64,000 nt of DNA, from the NCBI GenBank assembly GCA_905214715.1, contig CAJMMT010000001.1, forward strand, positions 155,479-219,478. The letters are read 5' to 3'. The notes under the pieces were generated by a model. The model searched no databases and was not told where the DNA came from. It saw only the letters and a program-made list of their open reading frames with translations. Below, piece after piece: positions 8,863 to 16,826 of this stretch (position 1 is the first letter of the stretch; each line of letters begins with the position of its first letter). Position numbers and translations under genes: made by a program. Origin of the DNA: an uncultured bacterium (lineage in GTDB: Bacteria; Bacteroidota; Bacteroidia; Bacteroidales; Muribaculaceae).

Positions 8863-9079
8863 ACATGAAAAGGGCAACGGTATTTCTAAACATTACCACA
8901 AGGCTTGTGCCCGCAAAATATTTGAATCGACGACTGTGCCAATGCTACCATAAATTCTGTTAAGAGAGTCGCGTTCAAACTCTCTCTCAATTGCCATACA
9001 AAAAGCCTTTCATGACATTGAACTGCGAGGATACATCACAAATGAAGCTATTGCAAAACCGAATCTCAACCGACTGTAA
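8863..9079 (+). pseudogene. Possible decayed small gene (uncertain)
   Basis: One frame stays open and protein-like from about 8866 to a TAA at 8951 (GISKHYHKACARKIFE), continues in the same frame beyond it, and ends at TAA 9077-9079 (AIQKAFHDIELRGYITNEA). The two parts look like one protein broken by a single stop. I do not recognise the family, and it does not look like HipA. It runs into the 3' end of the opposite gene at 9066. Chance cannot be excluded in a frame this short. Confidence 0.25.
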
Positions 9080-9332
9080 TAATCGGCTGTCCGAAGAAGG
9101 ATGAGAGCATCGCGAGAGTAGAGATGGTGAAGTTATGCTCGCCACTCAGCCAACGTGTTATCTCGTTGGGCCTTTTACCGAGGGCTTCGGCAAATTGCTT
9201 TTTATTCAAGCCTTTTTCACGCATAAGAGCGTCAAGTCTGTTAGAGATAGCAAAAGAAAGCCGTGTTTCCTCCCGCTTCTCCCGAGGAATCTCATTGAAG
9301 ATTTCCTGTAATGAAATGTTGGCGGTTCTCAT
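9066..9332 (-). CDS. HigA-like HTH antitoxin, no toxin gene beside it
   Basis: 88 residues. The N-terminal stretch (EIFNEIPREKREETRLSFAISNRLDALM) and the HTH (LNKKQFAEALGKRPNEITRWLSGEHNFTI) match the antitoxins of HigBA/RelE-type modules common in Bacteroidetes. In those modules the toxin gene lies immediately upstream. Here the upstream 120 bases lead straight to the rprY terminator and no toxin is encoded. It converges with the hipB-like gene, so two partnerless antitoxin-type proteins face each other at the boundary of the AT-rich region. Confidence 0.85.
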   Translation of the reverse strand: MRTANISLQEIFNEIPREKREETRLSFAISNRLDALMREKGLNKKQFAEALGKRPNEITRWLSGEHNFTISTLAMLSSFFGQPIITVG

Positions 9333-9451
9333 AAATCAAAGGTTTTGTAAAGACAAACTCACAGATCGGGGTGGCGAGGTTCAATCACAGGTTTCAGGAT
9401 GCGAGTATTCTTAACATCTCGCTTTTCCAGAAACCTGCATCTTTTGAATAC

Positions 9452-9504
9452 AAAACCACAACGGCCCCGATCCGTTTTGCAGGAGTCGGGGCCGTTGTGG
9501 TTTT
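9452..9504 (-). terminator. Strong intrinsic terminator of the rprX-rprY operon
   Basis: A perfect 19-bp inverted repeat: 9452-9470 pairs with 9486-9504, with a GC-rich core (CGGCCCCGA) and A/T ends on both sides, loop 15 bases. It lies 15 bases after the rprY stop and can work in both directions. Confidence 0.9.
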
Positions 9505-9518
9505 GTCGGACGAGGGGG

Positions 9519-10226
9519 TCAATCGCTGATTTCGGCGTTCGGCACTATCAGCTTGTATCCTTTGCCGTGGATGTTGATGATTTCTATCGAAGGATCGTCT
9601 TTCAGCAGCTTGCGCAGCTTGGTGATGTAGACATCCATGCTGCGGGCGTTGAAGTAATTGTCGTCTATCCAGATGGTCTTCAGCGCATAGTTGCGCTCCA
9701 GAACATCGTTTATATGGTGGCAGAGCAGTGTGAGCAATTCGCTCTCCTTGGTGGTGAGCTTCTGCGTCTTGTTGCCGTCTACCAGAACCTGCTTCTGGGT
9801 GTCGAAGGTGAACTTGCCTAATTTGAACAAGGTTATCTGTTTGTTCTTCTTACCCTGGATGCGGCGTATTATAGCCCCGATACGGAATACCAACTCCTCC
9901 ATCGAGAAAGGTTTGGTAATGTAATCGTCGGCCCCTATTTTGAAACCTTCGAGCACATCCTCCTTCATATTCTTGGCTGTAAGGAATATGATAGGAACCT
10001 CGCTGTTTACGTTGCGTATTTCCTGGGCCAATGTGAAGCCGTCTTTCTTGGGCATCATGACATCGAGCACACACAGGTCGTATTTCCCTTTCAGGAACTC
10101 CTTGTATCCTTTTTCTCCGTCGGAACAGAGATCCGCGCTGAATCCCTTCGCGTGCAAAAACTCTCTCAGAAGCATCCCGAGGTTTTCGTCGTCCTCGCAG
10201 AGGAGTATTTTCAGTTTGTTTTCCAT
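9519..10226 (-). CDS. rprY: OmpR-family response regulator RprY
   Basis: 235 residues. The receiver domain (1-120) has the acid pair Asp12/Asp13, phospho-acceptor Asp55 (VLDVMMPKKDG), the FLTAK threonine and the YITKPFS lysine. The DNA-binding domain (about 130-230) is the winged helix of OmpR/PhoB (LTTKESELLTLLC... MDVYITKLRKLLKDD... GKGYKL). Sequence and its partner kinase match RprY of Bacteroides fragilis, a conserved regulator tied to stress and metabolism there. It is the second gene of the operon, 71 bases after rprX, and ends at the perfect terminator at 9452-9504. Confidence 0.92.
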   Translation of the reverse strand: MENKLKILLCEDDENLGMLLREFLHAKGFSADLCSDGEKGYKEFLKGKYDLCVLDVMMPKKDGFTLAQEIRNVNSEVPIIFLTAKNMKEDVLEGFKIGADDYITKPFSMEELVFRIGAIIRRIQGKKNKQITLFKLGKFTFDTQKQVLVDGNKTQKLTTKESELLTLLCHHINDVLERNYALKTIWIDDNYFNARSMDVYITKLRKLLKDDPSIEIINIHGKGYKLIVPNAEISD

Positions 10227-10297
10227 AAATTTATCCTCAGTTTTTAATTTAAATTCTTTTTAAGGTATTGATTACCGATAAAGCGGTAATCATACGG

Positions 10298-11743
10298 TTA
10301 TCCCGCCACAGGCAGTGTTATCGAGAATCTGGTTCCTTTGCCAAATTCACTGTCTACAGTTATCGTTCCCCCGAATATGGTCACCATCTTCTTAACGTAT
10401 GCCAATCCGAGACCGAACCCTTTCACGTTATGCAGGTTCCCGGTGGGCACTCTGTAGAACTTCTCGAAGATCCTTTTCAGCTCCTCGCGCCGTATGCCCA
10501 TGCCGTTGTCGGAAACCTCTATGGTGATATGTCTGTCGTCGTGGTTGGCGGTGCGTATCTCAAGTTTGAGGGGTTTCTCCTCGTCGCGGTATTTCACCGC
10601 GTTGTCGAGCAGATTGAAAATCACGTTTGTGAAATGCATCTCGTCCACTTTCACGCAGTCATCTTCCGCCTCAAGACGCATCTCGAGCGTGCCCCCGAAT
10701 TTCTCAACCTTGAGCTTGAACGTGTTTACTACGGAGTTGACTATGGAATTGACATCCATTTCCGTTATGTTCAGGGCCGAGTCGGAGTTTTCGAGCACCG
10801 ACATCTGAAGCACCTTCTCTATCTGGAACCTGAGCCGTTTCGACTCGTCGCCTATCACTTCGGCAAGATGGTTGAGCATCGTGGGCGATTTCATAACCGA
10901 CGGGTCTCCGAGCATCTGGGCCGCCAGCGAGATTGTCGAGACCGGAGTCTTGAGCTCGTGGGTCATGTTGTTTATGAAATCGGTTTTTATTTCGGTTACT
11001 TTTTTCTGACGGAAGGCCAACACAATCGTGAACACGAATATTATAAGCAGCATCATTGTCAGAGCCAACGTGGGTATTATAAACCTTACCGATGAAAATA
11101 TGTAGTTGTCGGCAGTGGGAAACTCCACATACAGCTGATACTGATTGTCGATATTCGGGAAGAGCGATACGGAATAGGCCTGGTCGTATGCCGAGCGGTC
11201 GAACCCTGCGGTGGCGTATACCGCCTTACGGTGAGGACCGGTTACGGCGAACTCGAAGGGGAGGTTCACGCCGTTGCGTTTCAGCGCGTCGGAAAGGAAA
11301 TGGCGTATTATAGTCGAATCGGCCCTCTCGACCACAGGGCGACTCGGCGCATCCTGAAGTATGGATAGGATGACATCGTTGAGCAGTCCGCGTTGATAGA
11401 GGTATTGGGTTCTGATTGTTTCCTGCAGTTTGCCGTAGCGGTCGCTCACTTTCTGGGTTGCGGAAGGGAACCCGATACGTTGCAGTTCCTTGTTGTAGGG
11501 TGTGAAATCCTCCTCCTGCACCTCTCCTCCCGAGACGGCGGCCACATCTTCAGCTAAAAAATGTATGTTTTCCTGGCGTTCCAGAAAACCGGAAGTCATA
11601 TAAAGAGAGCGCATCACGCCCTCGGAAAACTGTCCCTTACGCATACTGACCATATTCTCCAGATACATTATCTGGAAGTAGAGCAATGCACCGAAAGTAA
11701 TGGACATCACTATGGTAAGCAGCCATATAAGGTTTTTTTTCAT
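10298..11743 (-). CDS. rprX: Sensor histidine kinase RprX
   Basis: 481 residues. Membrane segments lie near 5-27 and 221-243, enclosing a periplasmic sensor domain of about 190 residues. The HisKA box is NNMTHELKTPVS with phospho-acceptor His262. The ATPase part has the N box (NVIFNLLDNAVKY), G1 (DNGMGI), F box (FEKFYRV) and G2 (GFGLGLAYV). It phosphorylates the RprY regulator encoded just downstream. No PAS or HAMP domain is evident. The signal it senses cannot be read from the sequence. The gene starts the operon and is divergent from the clostripain-like gene. Confidence 0.92.
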   Translation of the reverse strand: MKKNLIWLLTIVMSITFGALLYFQIMYLENMVSMRKGQFSEGVMRSLYMTSGFLERQENIHFLAEDVAAVSGGEVQEEDFTPYNKELQRIGFPSATQKVSDRYGKLQETIRTQYLYQRGLLNDVILSILQDAPSRPVVERADSTIIRHFLSDALKRNGVNLPFEFAVTGPHRKAVYATAGFDRSAYDQAYSVSLFPNIDNQYQLYVEFPTADNYIFSSVRFIIPTLALTMMLLIIFVFTIVLAFRQKKVTEIKTDFINNMTHELKTPVSTISLAAQMLGDPSVMKSPTMLNHLAEVIGDESKRLRFQIEKVLQMSVLENSDSALNITEMDVNSIVNSVVNTFKLKVEKFGGTLEMRLEAEDDCVKVDEMHFTNVIFNLLDNAVKYRDEEKPLKLEIRTANHDDRHITIEVSDNGMGIRREELKRIFEKFYRVPTGNLHNVKGFGLGLAYVKKMVTIFGGTITVDSEFGKGTRFSITLPVAG

Positions 11744-11958
11744 ATCGAATCGTCTCTTTTCTGTGAGTCATAACAGGAAGTCCGAATATGCGATTTCCGG
11801 TTACACTACATATAATTAACATTTAAAAGGCTACGATGTTTTAATAATCTTTGAAAATGTTAAATCGGGAGCGACTGCTCAATTATTTCGGCTGTAGGAG
11901 GCGGCATTTCCATTATATACTTAAAATGCCTTTTATTACGTTTAATATGCAATACGTT

Positions 11959-13215
11959 ATGAAAAATTATATTTATATGATCATATCGCTGCTGTGCTGT
12001 CTATCGGTTTCGTGCAGCGGCGATGAACCCGGGCCCCATCCCGAGCCCGACCCGGAGGAGGAAAAGGTCGAGCCGGCTCCTCCTTGCGACCGTACGATGC
12101 TTATATATTCTGTCGCGGCCAACAACCTGCTCTCTATATTCCGCAATGACAGTCTTGAGATGATGTCTGCCGCTCCGGATATTCCCGACCTCGGCGTAAA
12201 GAACCGTGTGCTTCTTTATTTCGCGTCGATGAAGGGTAAACCTACACTCTCCGAGTTGCGCGTAGACAAGAACGGCAAAGGAGTGTTCAAACTTCTGAAG
12301 GTATATGAGCGCGACATGGCCTCGACCCATCCGCTGAGGATGAAGAAGGTATGGGAAGATGTGATGTATTACCGCCCTGCGGAAAAATACAGCATGATGC
12401 TTGAATCTCACGGCACCGGCTGGACTCCATCTTTCCGTGAGCATCCCATGCCCGACGAGGTTTCGGAACTACCGGCTTACGACGGCGGGGCCGTGGCGTT
12501 CTCGTTCGGTTCCGACCAGTCGCTCGGCGACGGCTCCGACTCGATAGATATACTTGAACTCGCCGACGTATTCCGGGATGGTCAGCTTGACTTCATATGG
12601 TTCGACGCATGTTATATGTCAGGCATCGAGACCTTATATCAGCTGCGCCGTAAGGCCCGGTATTTCGTGGGGTACGTGATGGAGATATTAGGCGACGGTG
12701 TGCCTTACGACCGTGTACTGCCTCTTATAGCCGGCGGCGCTCCCGACCTCGCTGCCGGAGCCGAGAAGGTTTTTTCCTATTTCAACAATGCCGGCAATCC
12801 TGTGTCGGTATCGGTTGTGGATTTGAGTCTGCTTGACCGGCTTGCCGAAACGGTAAGACCTTTGGCGACCGTAGAGGAGATCACGTACGCCGGATTCCTG
12901 CAGAATTATGCCAGAAGGCCCCACGGACCTTTCTATGATCTCGGGGAATACATAAACCGTACCGGCGAGAATCTCGACGAAACCGGTGCGTTGCTCGAAG
13001 ATTTCAACAAGGCGTTGGCCGATGCCGTGCCATATAAGAATATATCGGACTGCAACTTCTATAATGCGCCGGTGGATAAGTCGGTATACAGCGGTATCAG
13101 TACCCATATTCCCGGTCAGCCTACGACCCCGGTTGATGTGGAACGATACTGGTTCAGCACCGATTGGGCCAAGGCCGCCTATCCCCAACTGGAGGACATC
13201 GCCATAGCCGAGTAA
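11959..13215 (+). CDS. Clostripain-family (C11) cysteine peptidase lipoprotein
   Basis: 418 residues from ATG 11959; a longer frame opens at 11851, but 11959 leads straight into a lipoprotein signal (MIISLLCCLSVSC, lipobox Cys), followed by a Pro/Glu-rich linker (GPHPEPDPEEE) and the peptidase domain. The catalytic dyad of the C11 family is visible as His151 in ESHGTGW and Cys218 in FDACYMSG. Members cleave after arginine or lysine; some Bacteroides relatives activate secreted toxins, but nothing here shows that role. It is divergent from rprX and 41 bases before the MscS gene. Confidence 0.88.
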   Translation: MKNYIYMIISLLCCLSVSCSGDEPGPHPEPDPEEEKVEPAPPCDRTMLIYSVAANNLLSIFRNDSLEMMSAAPDIPDLGVKNRVLLYFASMKGKPTLSELRVDKNGKGVFKLLKVYERDMASTHPLRMKKVWEDVMYYRPAEKYSMMLESHGTGWTPSFREHPMPDEVSELPAYDGGAVAFSFGSDQSLGDGSDSIDILELADVFRDGQLDFIWFDACYMSGIETLYQLRRKARYFVGYVMEILGDGVPYDRVLPLIAGGAPDLAAGAEKVFSYFNNAGNPVSVSVVDLSLLDRLAETVRPLATVEEITYAGFLQNYARRPHGPFYDLGEYINRTGENLDETGALLEDFNKALADAVPYKNISDCNFYNAPVDKSVYSGISTHIPGQPTTPVDVERYWFSTDWAKAAYPQLEDIAIAE

Positions 13216-13256
13216 CCCGAACCCTTAAAACTTAAAACTAACAACTATACCACCCA

Positions 13257-14360
13257 ATGATACAGACAGACGACCTGCCCATAGTACCGATGCCCGACAA
13301 TGTGGAATCGGGAAAGTCGGCACTCAAGGCCCTGGAGGGACTTTCGATTGACGACGCCCTTACGAAAATAGCGAACTCGATAGTGGATTTCGGGTTCAAA
13401 CTGCTTATAGCGATTCTGATTTTCTACATAGGGCGTTTCATAATAGGTAGGATTTTCAAGTTCGTGCACTCTGTTATGGTGTCGCGCAAGATAGATGCCT
13501 CGCTTACCACATTCGTGCTGTCGCTGATCAGGATGGTGCTGTATTTCATACTCATAATCACGGTTGTGGGAATACTCGGAATAGAGACCAGCTCCTTCCT
13601 CGCGCTGTTCGCGTCGGCAGGTGTCGCCATCGGTATGGCTCTCAGCGGTACGCTCCAGAATTTCGCCGGCGGTGTGCTTATATTGCTTCTCAAACCTTAC
13701 CGTGTGGGCGATTTCATCGAGGCCGGTGGTTTTACGGGAACCGTGAAGGAGATACAGATTTTCCACACCGTAATCAACACCACCGACAACAAGGCCATCA
13801 TTGTCCCCAACGGCGGTCTCTCTACCGGAAGCATCAACAATTATTCCCTTGAGGAATACCGTCGCGTAGACTGGACTATAAGTCTGTCGTATGATACGGA
13901 TTATCCGGCGGCTGCCGAGTTCATAAAGAAGATGCTTCTGTCTGACGACCGTGTGGTTGTGAAATATATCGACGATGACAAACAGAAACGTCGTGCCAAG
14001 GGATTGGACAAAAGTCTGAATGTTGTGGAAGAGTCGGAAGAGGATCCATCTCTTCCCGAAAAGAAGATGGGCTTTTTCAAGCGCATAAGAATGCGTCAGA
14101 AGAAACACAGCGCGAAAATCCAGCAGAAAATGCGCGAGCAGATGGAGCTGAACGCGGCTCTTCCGATCAATGCCGACCGTTCTCCTTTTGTCGGCCTCAA
14201 CGAATTGGCTGACAGCTCCATCAATATCGTGGTAAGGGCCTGGACCCATTCAGATAACTACTGGGGACTTTATTTCGACATGAACCGTCGGTTCTTCGCC
14301 GAGTTGCCGAAAGCGGGCTTCGACTTCCCCTTCCCGCAGCTTGACGTGCATATGAAGTAA
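13257..14360 (+). CDS. MscS-family mechanosensitive channel with charged insert
   Basis: 367 residues. Three membrane helices lie at about 45-155, with the pore helix ASAGVAIGMALSGTLQNFAGGVLILLLKPYRVGD that defines the family, then the beta domain (GTVKEIQIFHTVINTTDNKAIIVPNG) and the alpha/beta cytoplasmic part. It opens under membrane tension to release solutes. Between the two halves of the C-terminal domain (about 240-300) is a Lys/Arg/Glu-rich insert (KKMGFFKRIRMRQKKHSAKIQQKMREQ) that most small MscS proteins lack. The downstream ThiF-like gene starts four bases after the stop. Confidence 0.9.
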   Translation: MIQTDDLPIVPMPDNVESGKSALKALEGLSIDDALTKIANSIVDFGFKLLIAILIFYIGRFIIGRIFKFVHSVMVSRKIDASLTTFVLSLIRMVLYFILIITVVGILGIETSSFLALFASAGVAIGMALSGTLQNFAGGVLILLLKPYRVGDFIEAGGFTGTVKEIQIFHTVINTTDNKAIIVPNGGLSTGSINNYSLEEYRRVDWTISLSYDTDYPAAAEFIKKMLLSDDRVVVKYIDDDKQKRRAKGLDKSLNVVEESEEDPSLPEKKMGFFKRIRMRQKKHSAKIQQKMREQMELNAALPINADRSPFVGLNELADSSINIVVRAWTHSDNYWGLYFDMNRRFFAELPKAGFDFPFPQLDVHMK

Positions 14361-14363
14361 TCT

Positions 14364-15062
14364 ATGAACGAATACAGGCGTTATGCCCGGCAGATGGCCG
14401 TCGCGGGTATAGGAGAGGAGGGGCAGCGCAGGCTTTCTGCGGCGAAGGTAGCGGTAATAGGATGCGGGGCGCTCGGCTCGCTGGTATCGATGTATCTCGC
14501 GGGTGCCGGGGTGGGCGAGATTGTCATTGCCGATTTCGATACGGTAGACATATCGAATTTGCAACGGCAGGTGTTTTTCTCGGAGGCGGAAGCGGGCTGT
14601 AAAAAAGTGGTGTCGCTTGCCCGCCGTATCCGGGATCTGAATTCCACTGTAGAGGTTACCGCTCTTGATGTGATGATCACACTTAAAAATGGCGCGGAAC
14701 TGTTGGGGGACGCGGATTTCATTATCGACGCCACGGACAATCCGGCATCGAAATATATGACAGACCGACTTTGCCGGGAGCTGGATAAAGCCTGCTGCAT
14801 AGGTGGAGTGGAGGGTATGCGTGGCCAACTGATAACTATCCTTCCCGGAGATGAACGTTATGCCGACATATTCCCCGACCTTCCGGAAGATCCCGGTTTG
14901 ACGCCATGCACGGTTGCCGGAGTACTGGGTCCGGCGGCAGGAACGGTGGCTTCATTGCAGGCTGCCGAGGCTATAAAATTCATAACCGGTGGGCGGATGT
15001 GCCGACATAGTCTGCTTGACTTCGATCTTTCCGACATGCGCTTCTCACAGTTCGATTTATAA
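14364..15062 (+). CDS. HesA/MoeB/ThiF-family adenylyltransferase
   Basis: 232 residues. The N-terminal RRYARQM and the nucleotide-binding loop VIGCGALGSLVSMYLAGAGVG, followed by DFDTVDISNLQRQ and DATDN, are the marks of E1-like enzymes that adenylate the C-terminus of a small sulfur carrier (MoaD or ThiS type). A cysteine in GLTPCTVAGVLGP is at the usual active-site place. The two zinc CxxC pairs found in many MoeB/ThiF proteins are not apparent, and no sulfur-carrier gene lies nearby, so I do not choose between thiamine and molybdopterin roles. It is closely linked to the MscS gene and ends at the hairpin 15091-15119. Confidence 0.85.
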   Translation: MNEYRRYARQMAVAGIGEEGQRRLSAAKVAVIGCGALGSLVSMYLAGAGVGEIVIADFDTVDISNLQRQVFFSEAEAGCKKVVSLARRIRDLNSTVEVTALDVMITLKNGAELLGDADFIIDATDNPASKYMTDRLCRELDKACCIGGVEGMRGQLITILPGDERYADIFPDLPEDPGLTPCTVAGVLGPAAGTVASLQAAEAIKFITGGRMCRHSLLDFDLSDMRFSQFDL

Positions 15063-15090
15063 TCCGTCAGCTGTGCATTGGAATACGGAA

Positions 15091-15119
15091 CAGGCCCCCG
15101 GAATACCGGAGGCCTGTTT
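15091..15119 (+). terminator. Terminator after the ThiF-like gene
   Basis: An 11-bp GC-rich stem with one mismatch, 15091-15101 with 15106-15116 (CAGGCC...GGCCTG) around loop AATA, followed by TTTG. It lies between two convergent genes and may serve both. Confidence 0.8.
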
Positions 15120-15144
15120 GGTATTGTGTTGATCTTATTATCTC

Positions 15145-16647
15145 TTATCCGCAGTGCCAGTGGCGGTGCACCTCTTCCAGCATTTTGGCGGGGCTGTTGT
15201 CGAGTTTGGCACGCATGTTGCCGTCGTGATATTTACGCAGTTTCTGTATTACGCCGTCGATCATCTGCGGGGAGAAGACACCTGCGGCTTCGAATGCCGC
15301 GCGCTGACGTTCGAGAGCGTCGGCCGAAGCCTCGCAGCTGTCGGGAAGCGAATCGAGCTGGGCCAGTTTCCCCTGGTTTTCTTCACTGTGGATGTTTACA
15401 CTTACATATTTCTGTTCAGCTTTCCGCAGGGCATCTTCCATCTCAAAGCCTATGCGTGCGGCCACGGCCATGCCGGCTATAAGCTGGTAGATATCGGCAG
15501 AGCAGTCCGCGCTGCGAAGTTCGGCAGTCTGCTTCTGAGCGTCAGGAAGGGTTTCGCCGGCTTCGAGAGGATTGGCCTTCACCAGCATGTCCACTCCGGC
15601 TGACCATCCGAGAGGCACGCGCACCAGTACCGAACGGTTGCGGTCGCCCCAGCAGACCGATGTGGGAGCCTCCTGATGAGGTACAAGACGGAAATAGCTG
15701 GTGGGAACCTTGTTGCCGAATGCTGTCAGAGCAGGAGCATATTCGAGAATTCCGGCTATGGCTTTGCGCGCTTCATCGCTGAGACCGTTTTGGCCTACCA
15801 TCATGTTGCGTCCATCCTTCATAATCTTGAAGTGTATGTGGAGTCCGCTTCCGGCTTTGCCGGCGGTTATCTTTGGCGCGAAGGTGACATCGAGACCTTC
15901 CTTGGCGGCAAGGGTTCTGATTATCCACTTGGCAATCATGAGGTCGTCGGCTGCACGGGTTGCCTCTATGGGCAGGAATTCTATCTCGTTCTGCTCGTAG
16001 ATACGGTTGTCGAGAGTGAAGTTGCCCACTTCATTGTGGCCATATTTTATCTGGCATCCGGCCTGGGCTATGAGACTCATGCACTTCGTGCGGAATCCGT
16101 TGAATTTCGCGAACGGTGTCGACTCGTGGTATCCTTTCTGGTCGCGTGCCTGGAATAGGCCGCAGTCTTCAGATATCACATAATATTCAAGTTCGCCCAT
16201 AGCATGGAACTCCATCCCTGTTGTCTTGCGGAAGGCCTCGCATGCCTTGCGGAGGGTATATTCCGGTGAAGACTCCAGTGGGCGGCCATCCTTGTCGAAG
16301 AAAGAGGCGAGCATCGTCAGGGCCGGAACCTCGGAGAAGGGGTCGACGAAAGCCGTGGAGAAACGGGGTATGACATAAAGGTCGGAATTGCCGGCTTCTA
16401 TAAAGGGGAAGAGGCTCGAACCGTCGACGCGTTCACCGTATGTGAGAATGGATTCGAGATATGCTTCCGAGTTTATGATGAAATTCAGTGTTTTCAGACG
16501 GTTGTCATCGGCCGGATACATGAAATTCACCATCTGTATACCGTTTTCTTTTATAAAGCGGATTATATCGGCTTTACGGAACTGCGAAGGTTCTTTCTGC
16601 AGGTATTGCACTACCTTGTTGGGGCAGAGCGAAACGTTAGTGTTCAT
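15145..16647 (-). CDS. glnA: Glutamine synthetase family protein
   Basis: 500 residues. It has the beta-grasp N-terminal domain and the catalytic domain with family motifs: GELEYYV (metal ligand), GHNEVGNFTLDN, GSGLHIHF, and the ATP/phosphate loop LVPHQEAP...WGDRNRSVLVRVP. These catalyse ATP-dependent joining of ammonia to glutamate. The length fits the roughly 500-residue group seen in Bacteroidales, distinct from the long GlnN type of about 730 residues. No adenylylation tyrosine motif is evident. It is a single-gene unit with its own promoter (16678-16707). I am confident of the family; the symbol assumes it acts on glutamate. Confidence 0.88.
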   Translation of the reverse strand: MNTNVSLCPNKVVQYLQKEPSQFRKADIIRFIKENGIQMVNFMYPADDNRLKTLNFIINSEAYLESILTYGERVDGSSLFPFIEAGNSDLYVIPRFSTAFVDPFSEVPALTMLASFFDKDGRPLESSPEYTLRKACEAFRKTTGMEFHAMGELEYYVISEDCGLFQARDQKGYHESTPFAKFNGFRTKCMSLIAQAGCQIKYGHNEVGNFTLDNRIYEQNEIEFLPIEATRAADDLMIAKWIIRTLAAKEGLDVTFAPKITAGKAGSGLHIHFKIMKDGRNMMVGQNGLSDEARKAIAGILEYAPALTAFGNKVPTSYFRLVPHQEAPTSVCWGDRNRSVLVRVPLGWSAGVDMLVKANPLEAGETLPDAQKQTAELRSADCSADIYQLIAGMAVAARIGFEMEDALRKAEQKYVSVNIHSEENQGKLAQLDSLPDSCEASADALERQRAAFEAAGVFSPQMIDGVIQKLRKYHDGNMRAKLDNSPAKMLEEVHRHWHCG

Positions 16648-16677
16648 AGTGTCAGATATGTATTAGATAAGGTGCGG

Positions 16678-16707
16678 TAAAGATAATAAATTCCTGCCAA
16701 TCTGCAA
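16678..16707 (-). promoter_or_regulatory. Promoter of the glutamine synthetase gene
   Basis: Read on the minus strand: TTG (16707-16705), a spacer of 19 bases, then TATCTTTA (16685-16678), one base off the TAnnTTTG -7 consensus. The leader to ATG 16647 would be about 27 bases. Confidence 0.55.
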
Positions 16708-16765
16708 TTACATACCTTCAATTTTTAAGAAATTCTGAGACATGCCATAAATTGCGTGAAGTGGA

Positions 16766-16811
16766 ATATGAAAAAGGTGTGCCGAAAAAAAACGGCACAC
16801 CTTTTTCATAT
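16766..16811 (-). terminator. Terminator of the M13 peptidase gene
   Basis: A perfect 19-bp stem, 16766-16784 with 16793-16811 (core AGGTGTGCCG), loop of eight A on the plus strand. It begins 16 bases after the peptidase stop and separates it from the glutamine synthetase gene. Confidence 0.9.
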
Positions 16812-16826
16812 CACTGTAGTGTGGGA

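Noticed and set aside
9333..9450. Possible remnant of a toxin gene upstream of the HigA-like gene (minus strand)
   Set aside because: A frame of about 30 codons ends at a stop before the antitoxin start, but it matches no toxin pattern I know and is too short to support.
11851..11958. N-terminal extension of the clostripain-like gene
   Set aside because: It would bury the lipoprotein signal 36 residues inside the protein.
13245..14249. Long open frame (334 codons) on the minus strand opposite the MscS gene
   Set aside because: It mirrors a well-supported gene, has no signal or known motif, and its composition (rich in His, Tyr, Arg) is typical of an antisense shadow.
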